From the NCBI GenBank assembly GCA_020352645.1, contig CP070683.1:917424-951702 (forward strand): a stretch of 34,279 nucleotides of DNA, written 5' to 3'. The number at the start of each line of letters is the position of its first letter. Positions within the stretch are counted from its first letter, which is position 1. A program made the position numbers and the translations under genes. This DNA comes from Candidatus Bathyarchaeota archaeon. Its GTDB lineage: Archaea > Thermoproteota > Bathyarchaeia > Bathyarchaeales > SOJC01. The notes beneath the pieces are model-generated. The model was not told the origin of the DNA. It ran no database searches and saw only the letters and a program-made list of their open reading frames with translations. Positions 26,021-32,728 of this stretch are shown here, one piece after another.

Positions 26021-26884
26021 TTACTGGATATCTTCTTCACCTAGAAGTTTCAACTCTTCAATAGTCAACTTCTCTCCTTGCTTCAACTTTCTCAACGTTT
26101 CTGCCCTCAGCTTCTTCAATGTCTCGTCATGCCTCAACACCTTCTCCGTTTCCTTGCTCTCTCTGACTTGTCTCTTCAAAGCTTGAAGTTCTGATCTGAT
26201 TTTCAGAGAGAACTGGTGTATCTCATTGGATTTCCGTTTCATCTGTAGGACGCTCCGATGGTATCTGTCAGCTTCTTTCTGTAGAGACCTTGCCTTTTTT
26301 AGAAACTCTTGCATTTTGCTGTGCGAATTCTGGCTTTTGCTGGCTAGTTTCAGCAGTTCCGTGTGAGAACGATTGGCTTCTTCCTCTATTGCATCTATTT
26401 CTTTTCGCAATCTTCCGATTTCGTTTCGTGTGGTTTCTATCTTTCTTAGGATGTCCAGTTGGGTTTCAAGGGAGTCTGCCTCTTTCACAAGTGGTTTTTC
26501 TTCTTCAAGTGTCAAGGAGGATGTTTGGATTTTCCATTCGATTTTTTCCTTCCTTTTCATTATGTCGCTGGCAGTTTCCTTTGGCTTCTTCTTTGATAGT
26601 GTAGGCAGCTTTCCCTTCAACTTATTGATTTTCTGGAGTTTCTCGGTTATCAGAAGCCTTCTTCCGTCTCTATACGTCTTTAGCGCGTTTACCTCCGCGT
26701 TTATCTCATCTCTTTTTGCCCTTAGTTTGAGGGCTTCATCTCTCAAGTCATTAATTTGCTTGTGAATTGAATCTCTTTTATCCACCCATCGATTCATTTC
26801 TTCGTTGAAGCTGTGACGTTGTTGTACGATGGGTTTGAGCTTTTCTTCAAGTTGCTTGATCTTTCTAGCTGTGTTATCAGGCAT
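26021..26884 (-). CDS. Archaeal coiled-coil protein (COG1340-like)
   Basis: The 287-residue protein is almost entirely charged heptad repeats from residue 5 to about 250, with no membrane segment or catalytic motif. The ending LRAETLRKLKQGEKLTIEEL is the conserved C-terminal hairpin I associate with the archaeal COG1340 coiled-coil family, whose role is unknown. The ATG has a well-placed GGAGG about ten bases upstream. It runs in the same direction as acdB, 159 bases downstream of it, and as the DUF373 gene that follows after 85 bases; spacing suggests separate promoters. Confidence 0.8.
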   Translation of the reverse strand: MPDNTARKIKQLEEKLKPIVQQRHSFNEEMNRWVDKRDSIHKQINDLRDEALKLRAKRDEINAEVNALKTYRDGRRLLITEKLQKINKLKGKLPTLSKKKPKETASDIMKRKEKIEWKIQTSSLTLEEEKPLVKEADSLETQLDILRKIETTRNEIGRLRKEIDAIEEEANRSHTELLKLASKSQNSHSKMQEFLKKARSLQKEADRYHRSVLQMKRKSNEIHQFSLKIRSELQALKRQVRESKETEKVLRHDETLKKLRAETLRKLKQGEKLTIEELKLLGEEDIQ

Positions 26885-27041
26885 CAGGTTGGCCTCCTCA
26901 ACTTGTGCATTTCTTGGTCTGCAATTGGTCAGTGATACGAGGCGAAGAGTAGTTCCTCCTCTGGTTTGATTGGGAAGATGGTGTTCAAATGTGAAGAGCT
27001 ATTCTCATCCAAGACTTCGCTCTGGCCTAGGTTAAGAACAT

Positions 27042-27059
27042 GATTATTCAAGAATAATC
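27042..27059. repeat. Perfect inverted repeat over the acdB stop codon
   Basis: GATTATTC and GAATAATC flank two bases, an 18-base near-perfect palindrome that includes the last codons and the TAA of acdB. It could act as a 3'-end hairpin or terminator on the minus strand, or be a byproduct of the Ile-Ile-Leu-Glu coding sequence. Confidence 0.35.
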
Positions 27060-27739
27060 CTTGCATCGACCGTCTGTGCTCCCCTCTCATAGATTAGTAC
27101 AGGATTCAAATCCAGTTCCTTTACTAGTGGGTGACTCATTATGAGTTTCGAAGTGTTTACTATGATGTCAGCCACGATTTCTGTATCCAAGGTTGGGTGA
27201 TTTCTATATCCTTTCAGGACAGGGTACGCCTTTATTTCAGTGATCATCAAATCGGCTTCGTGCTTCGAGACAGGCGCAATGCGAAAGGCTACATCATTGA
27301 GGACTTCCGCGAAGATTCCTCCTAGACCAAACATCACTGTTGGGCCGAATTGAGTGTCTCTTATGGCTCCTATTATGACTTCAGTTGAAGGTGGCGCCAT
27401 CTCCTGCACTAGGACTCCTACAATCTTTGCTCCTGGGCAGTGCTTGTGTGTGTTCTCTAAGATCTTTCTGTAACCTTCTATCACTTCGCTCGATGTGTTC
27501 AGGCCAATGATTACTCCCCCAATATCTGATTTGTGGATTATGTCAGGCGAAAGGATCTTGAGTACAACAGGAAAGCTAAGTTGTTCAGCAAGCTTCACAG
27601 CTTCATCTTGCTCTCGGGCTATATTGAACTTGGTAACAGGGATTCCATAAGCTTGGCATGCAGTTTTGGCTTCAGACTCCAGTAAGTTCTTTCGACCATC
27701 TCTTTGGGCACCGGCAAGGATTTCTGAAACTATTTCCAT
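27044..27739 (-). CDS. acdB: Acetyl-CoA synthetase (ADP-forming) beta subunit
   Basis: ADP-forming acetyl-CoA synthetase converts acyl-CoA, ADP and phosphate to acid, CoA and ATP, the main energy-conserving step of archaeal peptide and sugar fermentation. The 231-residue length matches the separate beta subunit of Pyrococcus. The ATP-grasp features are present: FPVVLKILSPDIIHKSDIGG with the phospho-relay histidine in HKSD, VQEMAPPSTEVIIGA, FGPTVMFGLGGIFAEVL, and the closing ELDLNPVLIYERG. AAGGAG precedes the ATG. The alpha subunit, which carries the other phosphohistidine and CoA site, is not in the window, so it must be encoded elsewhere. Which acyl-CoA is used cannot be told from the beta subunit. 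Confidence 0.93.
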   Translation of the reverse strand: MEIVSEILAGAQRDGRKNLLESEAKTACQAYGIPVTKFNIAREQDEAVKLAEQLSFPVVLKILSPDIIHKSDIGGVIIGLNTSSEVIEGYRKILENTHKHCPGAKIVGVLVQEMAPPSTEVIIGAIRDTQFGPTVMFGLGGIFAEVLNDVAFRIAPVSKHEADLMITEIKAYPVLKGYRNHPTLDTEIVADIIVNTSKLIMSHPLVKELDLNPVLIYERGAQTVDARIILE

Positions 27740-27878
27740 GGCTCACTCCTTTGTGTATTTAGCTAGGAAAACAGCCTCAAATATTTTGGCTTATCCCCCA
27801 TATGAAATGTGTGGCCATGTCAGAGTTTCTTGGCAAAGCAGTTATGTTGCCGTGAACTAGTGTGACTGTGGAAATCTC

Positions 27879-27887
27879 TAAATAAAT
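27879..27887 (+). promoter_or_regulatory. TATA box for the large coiled-coil gene
   Basis: TAAATAAAT lies about 39 bases before the ATG at 27922, so the predicted leader is only about 12 bases. The remaining spacer to acdB contains the acdB promoter region (AAATATTTT near 27779-27787) on the other strand. Confidence 0.45.
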
Positions 27888-27921
27888 TCTTAACATACTT
27901 TGTAGATAGACCATAAGAATC

Positions 27922-29175
27922 ATGGAAGTGCCACTCGTATCCGAATCTATCGAAATACGCGCTGAGGGATTGAAGGCTTGGCTTGAGAGAGAAGCAGCCA
28001 AATCCTTGCTGCCTCTCAACAAGCAAGGAGCGAGAATTACTGAGAAGATCGAGGCGCGATTAAGCGATGTTAGAAGAGCCTGCGAAAAGCTAGCAGAAGA
28101 AGCGAAGAAAGAAACCGAAAAAGGAAGGGCAGCAAGAAAATCGAAAGCCACTGAGAAACTTTCTAGATACTTCCTCAAACAGATCGATGCAATCGGTTTC
28201 CCGGATGATATGACTTTCAGTGAGCTGAACAAGGCGCATAGAGACTCAAAAAAAATGCTCTCTCTAGTTTCTCGCGAAAGAGCGGTGTGGTTTCCTAGAA
28301 TCTCACCGCTATTCATCCTTGCGAGAAGACGCGTCGATTTCGCGTTTGTTAGGTTGACGAATGAAATCTCGACTCTTGGAAAATTCCTGAGCGATGATTA
28401 TGTCAGAGCTAGGGACATAGAGAAGCTTCTTTCAGAAAGTGATGAAATTGCAAGATTGCAGGATGCCTTGAATCGAGTAGATAGACGAAAGAGCGTAGTC
28501 GCAAACAGGCTGCAGACTGTTCAGAGTGAGATTGAGGAAAGCCAACGAGGAATTGAAGATGCTGAGAACATAGAACAGCTTGGTGAATTGACAGAGATAA
28601 ATCAGACTATTCAAATGCTGGCTAGTAAGGTAAAACATGAGATTAGACATTTGGAGAAGCCCTTTATCAAGTTCTTGAATCTAAGAAGCGCAGCGTATCC
28701 ACTTGGTTCTGGGGAGGTGGAAAGATTAAACATGTACTTGAAAGATCCTTTTACTGCGCTTGCAATGGAGGAAGATGGCTATCCGATTCTCAAGAGCATA
28801 CTCCTTAAGATAGAGCATGCAATTAACGAAAGCAAGCTCAAGCTAAAGAGGAGCCGATTAAGAAAGGCTCTAGAGGAGATAGATGCTATTTTGAGAAATC
28901 ACAAACTGGAGGCTCTGCAGAAAGATTGTTCCAAAGCATTTTCTCTGAGAAAGCGCCTGATTTCGACGGATGAGACCGCTGCTGCTAAACGTGCATTGAA
29001 GGAGCTTCATGGAAAACTTGCTGAACTGCAAAGACGAAAGAAGTCTATCGAGGCTCGATTCAGCAGAGTGGAAAATCAGCGATTTGAGTTAATAGGAAAG
29101 TTGGGAGAACAAAAGAAAATCATTGAAGATTTGGTGTGTGAAGTCCTCGAAAAGAAGATAAATCTGCGATTCTAA
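27922..29175 (+). CDS. Large coiled-coil protein of unknown function
   Basis: I do not recognise a family. The 417-residue protein is very rich in Lys, Arg and Glu. It has helical, coiled-coil-like segments at about 20-95, 150-245 and 300-405. Between them are less charged parts, one at about 95-145 (WFPRISPLFILARRRVDFAF) and one near 245-290 (PFIKFLNLRSAAYPLGSGEVER), that could form a small folded unit. There is no signal peptide, clear membrane segment, Walker motif or other catalytic signature, so it is not an SMC or Rad50 ATPase, though the composition is similar to their arms. It is divergent from acdB. A palindrome AAGAAC-T-GTTCTT overlaps its stop codon. Confidence 0.72.
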   Translation: MEVPLVSESIEIRAEGLKAWLEREAAKSLLPLNKQGARITEKIEARLSDVRRACEKLAEEAKKETEKGRAARKSKATEKLSRYFLKQIDAIGFPDDMTFSELNKAHRDSKKMLSLVSRERAVWFPRISPLFILARRRVDFAFVRLTNEISTLGKFLSDDYVRARDIEKLLSESDEIARLQDALNRVDRRKSVVANRLQTVQSEIEESQRGIEDAENIEQLGELTEINQTIQMLASKVKHEIRHLEKPFIKFLNLRSAAYPLGSGEVERLNMYLKDPFTALAMEEDGYPILKSILLKIEHAINESKLKLKRSRLRKALEEIDAILRNHKLEALQKDCSKAFSLRKRLISTDETAAAKRALKELHGKLAELQRRKKSIEARFSRVENQRFELIGKLGEQKKIIEDLVCEVLEKKINLRF

Positions 29176-29186
29176 GAACTGTTCTT
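29174..29186. repeat. Palindrome at the stop of the large coiled-coil gene
   Basis: AAGAAC and GTTCTT flank a single T. It overlaps the last two bases of the stop codon and is followed by a T/G-rich stretch, which may assist termination between this gene and the convergent tRNA. Confidence 0.25.
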
Positions 29187-29276
29187 GTGTACGATAGGAT
29201 GCAGGTTGCGCCTTTTGATTTGTCGCCGTCGTAACATTGGTCGGGCGGGCGGGATTTGAACCTGCGACACTCCGGT

Positions 29277-29337
29277 TACTGCCTAGGCTGCATGTATGCT
29301 CGGTAGGCTGAGCGAGGCCTACCATGTTGGCAGGCGT
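29277..29337 (-). other. tRNA-Tyr intron 2 (canonical position 37/38)
   Basis: This 61-base intron follows G37. Exon bases CTGT can pair with intron bases GCAG to form the 4-bp central helix, with 3-base bulges AG|A and TA|A at the two cut sites, as splicing endonuclease requires. The helix on the intron side is not obvious, so the motif is of the relaxed type. Inside, GGTAGGC can pair with either GCCTGCC or GCCTACC. Confidence 0.75.
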
Positions 29338-29344
29338 CTACAGC

Positions 29345-29375
29345 GTCTCCGTTTGTCAGCTATAACTGACAAACT
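29345..29375 (-). other. tRNA-Tyr intron 1 (noncanonical, anticodon stem 30/31)
   Basis: This 31-base intron shows a textbook bulge-helix-bulge. Exon CTTC pairs with intron GGAG in a 4-bp central helix. The bulges are CG|A and AC|G, and the intron closes with a perfect 9-bp stem GTTTGTCAG/CTGACAAAC and a 6-base loop. The exon junction has no sequence ambiguity, so the splice sites are fixed to the base. Confidence 0.85.
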
Positions 29376-29440
29376 CGGAAGCTCTACCAAGCTGAGCTAC
29401 CGCCCGATCGGATCTCGCCATTGGTAAAAAAAGGGAGTGG

Positions 29441-29449
29441 ATAATTTAT
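29441..29449 (-). promoter_or_regulatory. TATA box for tRNA-Tyr
   Basis: ATAAATTAT on the minus strand is centred about 39 bases before the first base of the tRNA, which fits a transcription start roughly 10-15 bases upstream of the mature 5' end. Confidence 0.5.
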
Positions 29450-29497
29450 GGGTTTCGTTAGCTCATGAGCGCCTCGAATCTCGATCGAAATCGCTGC

Positions 29498-31042
29498 CTA
29501 ATAACCATATACCCATGAATATTTCTCATCGAGGTACTCAAGATATGGCTTGACGTTTATTGGTTCACCAGCTACTTTCCTGAGGAGTTCCTGCGGATCA
29601 TAGAGGTTTCCCCGCAAATAGATGTTTTGGGTTAGCCATTGTTTGGCTGCCTTGAAGTTACCACTTTCTAGCTCGCTCTTCCAATGGGGAAGATCACTTT
29701 CCATTTTGCTGAGGATTTGTCCACTGTATATGTTTCCTAAAGCATATGTTGGAAAGTAGCCAAAATATCCGCTAGCCCAGTGTGTGTCCTGCATTACACC
29801 CTCCGAGTCGTTTTCTATCTTTACGCCAAGATAATCCCTGTATTTTTCGTTCCAGATGTCAGGGAGTTCTGCGACACTGATGTTTCCAGGAATCAAGTCA
29901 CGCTCAATCTCAAAGCGTATTATCACATGTAGGCAGTAGGTGACTTCATCTGCTTCTACGCGGATCTTCGAAGGCTTCACTTGGTTGATAGATCTGACGA
30001 AATCATCTAGAGTGACAGCAGAGAATACTTCACCTGTGCGCTCCTTCAGCTTGGGATAGAAGTACTGCCAGAATTCTCGCGATCTCCCCACTATGTTTTC
30101 GAGGAAGCGTGATTGGGATTCATGAAATCCCAATGAGCATGAATCGCCAATTGGCTGGAACATCCATTCAGATCTCAGGCTTTGATCGTAGATTGCGTGG
30201 CCACCCTCATGGAGGATGGAAAATAACGAGGATGCTAGATTGTCTTCATAGTAGTGAGTTGTGATACGCACGTCGTCGTAGTAGCCCGTAGTGAAAGGGT
30301 GTTCAGTTTCATCGATTCTACCTCCTGCAGTTGGCGAATCTACATCATACTCCATAAATCTGGCGAGTTCCTTTGAGATCAGCCGTTGAATGTCAAATGG
30401 AATCTTACGATCCAGAATTCCCGCCTTAGGCTGCTTAGATGCGCTTTGGCATTTTCTAAGGATGCTAATCAATCCCTTCCTTAGCTCTGAGAAGACCTCT
30501 GAAATGGTCTCTGAAGTCATTTTAGGCTCGAAAATGTCTATTAGTGCATCATACGATGTCTTTGTGCCCTTGACTTCCTTTAAGATGTCGCCAGCTTGCT
30601 TCCTCAATTCTAAGATTTTCTCAAGCTCTGGCTTAAACATGGAGAAGTCTTTAGCTGCTTTCGCCTTCTTCCATATATCGACCGCTATGGCCTGTTGTTT
30701 TGCTGTTTCGACCACCAGCTTCTCAGGAAGCTTGGTTTGTTCATCGTAGGTCTTCCGAACGAGATATACATTTCTTTTCTGCTGCTCACTCAAATGCTCA
30801 TAACCAGTGTGTTTCCTGATATCTGAAAGAAGCGTTTCAATCTCAGGATCAGTGATCATTCGGTGTAGAATCTGGCTGAGCTTAGCTAGCTGTTGGCTTC
30901 GTAGCTTAATGCCTTTTGGTGGCATTTTTGTCTCCATGTCCCAGCTAATGATTGATTGAACTGTTCCAATTGTAACTGCATCCTTGCTTTTGTCCATGAG
31001 CTTATCATAGTTCGACTTTAACGTATCCGCTAACTGTGCCAT
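29498..31042 (-). CDS. Carboxypeptidase M32 (thermostable carboxypeptidase Taq family)
   Basis: M32 enzymes are cytoplasmic metal carboxypeptidases that remove C-terminal residues from peptides, with broad specificity. The 514-residue chain has the usual family length and the zinc site HEGGH at 278-282 followed by HESQSRFLEN at 307-316, where E308 is the expected third ligand. Also present are the N-terminal SIISWDMETKMPP pattern, GRIDETEHPFTTGY, VKPSKIRVEADEVTYCLH and GYFPTYALGNIYSGQ. It is mostly helical without a signal peptide. It follows the tRNA on the same strand and is preceded by a 258-base spacer. A role in peptide catabolism would fit the nearby ACD subunit, but the genes are not in one operon. 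Confidence 0.95.
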   Translation of the reverse strand: MAQLADTLKSNYDKLMDKSKDAVTIGTVQSIISWDMETKMPPKGIKLRSQQLAKLSQILHRMITDPEIETLLSDIRKHTGYEHLSEQQKRNVYLVRKTYDEQTKLPEKLVVETAKQQAIAVDIWKKAKAAKDFSMFKPELEKILELRKQAGDILKEVKGTKTSYDALIDIFEPKMTSETISEVFSELRKGLISILRKCQSASKQPKAGILDRKIPFDIQRLISKELARFMEYDVDSPTAGGRIDETEHPFTTGYYDDVRITTHYYEDNLASSLFSILHEGGHAIYDQSLRSEWMFQPIGDSCSLGFHESQSRFLENIVGRSREFWQYFYPKLKERTGEVFSAVTLDDFVRSINQVKPSKIRVEADEVTYCLHVIIRFEIERDLIPGNISVAELPDIWNEKYRDYLGVKIENDSEGVMQDTHWASGYFGYFPTYALGNIYSGQILSKMESDLPHWKSELESGNFKAAKQWLTQNIYLRGNLYDPQELLRKVAGEPINVKPYLEYLDEKYSWVYGY

Positions 31043-31168
31043 GATTCATCGCCACGCATCGATAACAATCTTCAGCATATTTGAGCTTTTGCGCTCGAAT
31101 CTAGCGTTCCCAGACCTTCCAGAAGCTTCTTACCCCGATCCAAATATTATAATGTGCATACTATCAGA

Positions 31169-31288
31169 ATGTTCGAAGTGAATAAAGCAGGAATCGTATG
31201 TGATTATGGTTTTGTGGCGCCCTGGCCTAGTTCCACACTCGGATTCACACTCGGAAAAATACACTGTACATGTTTCATATATGCTTAG
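31169..31288 (+). CDS. Possible 39-residue small protein
   Basis: An open frame begins at ATG 31169, right where transcription from the TATA-like AAATATTATA (31142-31151) would start, and ends at TAG 31288. The product contains a short tandem STLGFTLG encoded by a 10-base direct repeat and three cysteines near the end. I know no homologue, and the frame could be chance; the position within a 258-base spacer and the promoter spacing are the only support. Confidence 0.2.
   Translation: MFEVNKAGIVCDYGFVAPWPSSTLGFTLGKIHCTCFIYA
31234..31255. repeat. Tandem direct repeat CACACTCGGA
   Basis: Two identical copies of CACACTCGGA occur with a 12-base period in the spacer between the FTR1 gene and the carboxypeptidase gene. 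They are about 190 bases upstream of the carboxypeptidase start and just beyond the FTR1 stop; a regulator site is possible. Confidence 0.45.
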
Positions 31289-31300
31289 AAAAATGGAAGA

Positions 31301-32203
31301 TTAAGTGATGTCTCCCTTGTGGGGCGGGTTCTGTCTTTTCCACTTTGATGATGTTTCTTCAGTTCTACTGCGCGGTATTTCCTTTCTGTAGACCCAAACC
31401 ACCAGAGGAAGCGCGATTGTCAAATATGCAATGTGGACTATCACTCTAATCCATTCAGCTTTTACTGTGTACCCGAACATCACTGCAAATACTGAGCCGA
31501 TTATGCCTTTATGATGAAACGGATTCTCTGATGGTATTTCTAGGTCATACGCGTACTCACTTAGCCAGCCTTGTTCAAACCCCATCTCCTCAGAATACTC
31601 CACCAGTTCATGAACTCCATAACCAGCTAACCCTCCGGCCAAGAGTACAAGTAATATGCTCGTGAAATAGAAGAATTTTCGAATGTTGATCTTCATACCG
31701 ACAACGAAAATTGCGTAAGCGAGAACCAGCGACGCCATTACCCCGAGAGATGCTCCAATGATTGTACCGGTAGCATCATCCACTAAGAAGGGAGTCAAGA
31801 AAAGCACCGTTTCAAGCCCCTCCCGGAACACAACGATGAACGAAAAGGAGATGAGAGCAAGAGTCGCTCCTCGAGTAACAATATCCTTTACCCTCCTCTC
31901 CACTTCTTTTCGTAGCTCCTTGCCTTTGCGAGCCATCCAATAAATCATGGAAGATAGAACAACAACCGCGAAAAGAGTTGCAACTCCCTCAAACAGTGCC
32001 TTGGCAGGTCCGGAGAGGTCGCCATAAACAAGCCATATGGCGACTCCGAGAGCAAAACTGGCAGCTACTGCAATGTATACACCAAACCACGCATAACGAA
32101 CCAATGGTTTTCTCCCAGTCCTTACCAAGTATGCCAGAATCATGGCCGTTATCAGCGCTGCTTCTAGGGCTTCCCTGAAAGCTAGTAAAAATTGACCAAA
32201 CAA
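31301..32203 (-). CDS. FTR1 family iron permease
   Basis: FTR1/EfeU permeases carry ferric iron across the membrane. The 300-residue protein has two copies of the REXXE iron-binding motif in membrane helices, REALE at 10-14 and REGLE at 127-131, and about seven hydrophobic segments. A charged loop holds HELVEYSEEMGFEQG, and the C-terminal tail is basic. The start is TTG at 32203, supported by GAGAGGA with eight bases spacing; no in-frame ATG exists upstream. The partner oxidases or periplasmic proteins seen in other systems (Fet3, EfeO, EfeB) are absent. It follows the TRASH-type protein after 27 bases, so both belong to the metal cluster. Confidence 0.93.
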   Translation of the reverse strand: MFGQFLLAFREALEAALITAMILAYLVRTGRKPLVRYAWFGVYIAVAASFALGVAIWLVYGDLSGPAKALFEGVATLFAVVVLSSMIYWMARKGKELRKEVERRVKDIVTRGATLALISFSFIVVFREGLETVLFLTPFLVDDATGTIIGASLGVMASLVLAYAIFVVGMKINIRKFFYFTSILLVLLAGGLAGYGVHELVEYSEEMGFEQGWLSEYAYDLEIPSENPFHHKGIIGSVFAVMFGYTVKAEWIRVIVHIAYLTIALPLVVWVYRKEIPRSRTEETSSKWKRQNPPHKGDIT

Positions 32204-32230
32204 GAATGCTGTCCTCTCATTCTACTGTGC

Positions 32231-32482
32231 CTAGTTCTCTCTTGCGTGTGCTAGGCTTTCCTTCTGGTCTTGTATACGCTCTTTTTCGACGTCCTCAGTA
32301 ATTTCAAGATACGATGATCGGCATTTCTCACAACAAAAATAGTGGATCTTGCCTGAGTTCGTTCCGTGGATGTACCGAGGTTTAGAGTCGTCTATTAACA
32401 TTCCACAGAGTTTGCAGGATTTCTTGGTTAAAGCGTCACTTCTAACCGGTTTCCCACAGATGGGACACATTTTTTCCTTCAT
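32231..32482 (-). CDS. TRASH-type metal-binding small protein
   Basis: This 83-residue protein has an N-terminal zinc-ribbon-like part (CPIC at 6-9, CKLC at 23-26). The TRASH pattern is C26-x22-C49-x3-C53, seen around CGM and YFCCEKC. TRASH domains bind metals and occur in metal sensors, chaperones and transporters. The C-terminal 25 residues are charged and probably helical. The start has GGTGGAG about ten bases upstream. It sits between the YHS protein and FTR1 in the same direction, suggesting iron or copper handling or sensing. There is no DNA-binding helix-turn-helix, so a regulator role is less likely than a chaperone role. Confidence 0.82.
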   Translation of the reverse strand: MKEKMCPICGKPVRSDALTKKSCKLCGMLIDDSKPRYIHGTNSGKIHYFCCEKCRSSYLEITEDVEKERIQDQKESLAHAREN

Positions 32483-32548
32483 GTATTATTTCACTCCACC
32501 TTTTTTTACGAACTAACTATATCACCCAAAAGGAGAAAATTCGCATTA

Positions 32549-32695
32549 CTACTTCTCCAAGTACTTTTGAGGATTTGCTTCAAAGGCTTTCAGGCATCCG
32601 GGTGCACAGAAGTAGTATGTCTTTCCTTTGTACGTTGTCTTGTGACTTGCTGCTTTCTCGTCAACATCCATGCCACAGACAGGATCTTTTGCCAT
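32549..32695 (-). CDS. YHS domain protein, 48 residues
   Basis: This very short gene was found by translating the gap downstream of the ATPase. It reads MAKDPVCGMDVDEKAASHKT followed by TYKGKTYYFCAPGCLKAFEA and ends NPQKYLEK, a complete YHS domain with C7, C30 and C34. An ideal ribosome-binding site GGAGGTGA lies six bases before the ATG. YHS domains are found as stand-alone proteins or as parts of copper and heavy-metal P-type ATPases, where they are thought to bind the metal. It begins 33 bases after the ATPase stop, so it is very probably co-transcribed. Its C-x22-C-x3-C pattern is the same as in the TRASH protein next door. Confidence 0.93.
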   Translation of the reverse strand: MAKDPVCGMDVDEKAASHKTTYKGKTYYFCAPGCLKAFEANPQKYLEK

Positions 32696-32728
32696 ACACC
32701 TTCACCTCCTACTGTGTTGAATCATTTT

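Larger units (their letters stand above)
29238..29406 (-). tRNA. tRNA-Tyr (anticodon GUA) with two introns
   Basis: Read on the minus strand the exons fold into a complete cloverleaf of 77 bases including an encoded CCA. The acceptor stem is CGGGCGG/CCGCCCG, with the C1-G72 pair that marks archaeal tRNA-Tyr. The D arm is GCTC/GAGC, the anticodon stem TCCGG/CCGGA and the anticodon loop CTGTAGA (anticodon at 29339-29341). The T loop is TTCAAAT. The T stem has one A51-C63 mismatch. A 31-base intron (29345-29375) splits the anticodon stem between positions 30 and 31, and a 61-base intron (29277-29337) lies at the canonical 37/38 site. Without removing both, the anticodon stem cannot form. A TATA box is properly placed upstream at 29441-29449. 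There is no sign of decay. Confidence 0.93.

Noticed and set aside
27777-28316. 179-residue minus-strand open frame over the start of the large coiled-coil gene
   Set aside because: It is Ser/Leu-rich antisense of a Lys/Glu/Arg-rich coding sequence. The plus frame has a promoter and sound start.
27922-29175. SMC or Rad50-like ATPase reading of the large coiled-coil protein
   Set aside because: No Walker A, Walker B or ABC signature motif is present.
29089-29325. 78-residue minus-strand open frame over the tRNA
   Set aside because: It runs through the tRNA-Tyr exons and intron and the end of the coiled-coil gene; the cloverleaf explains the region.
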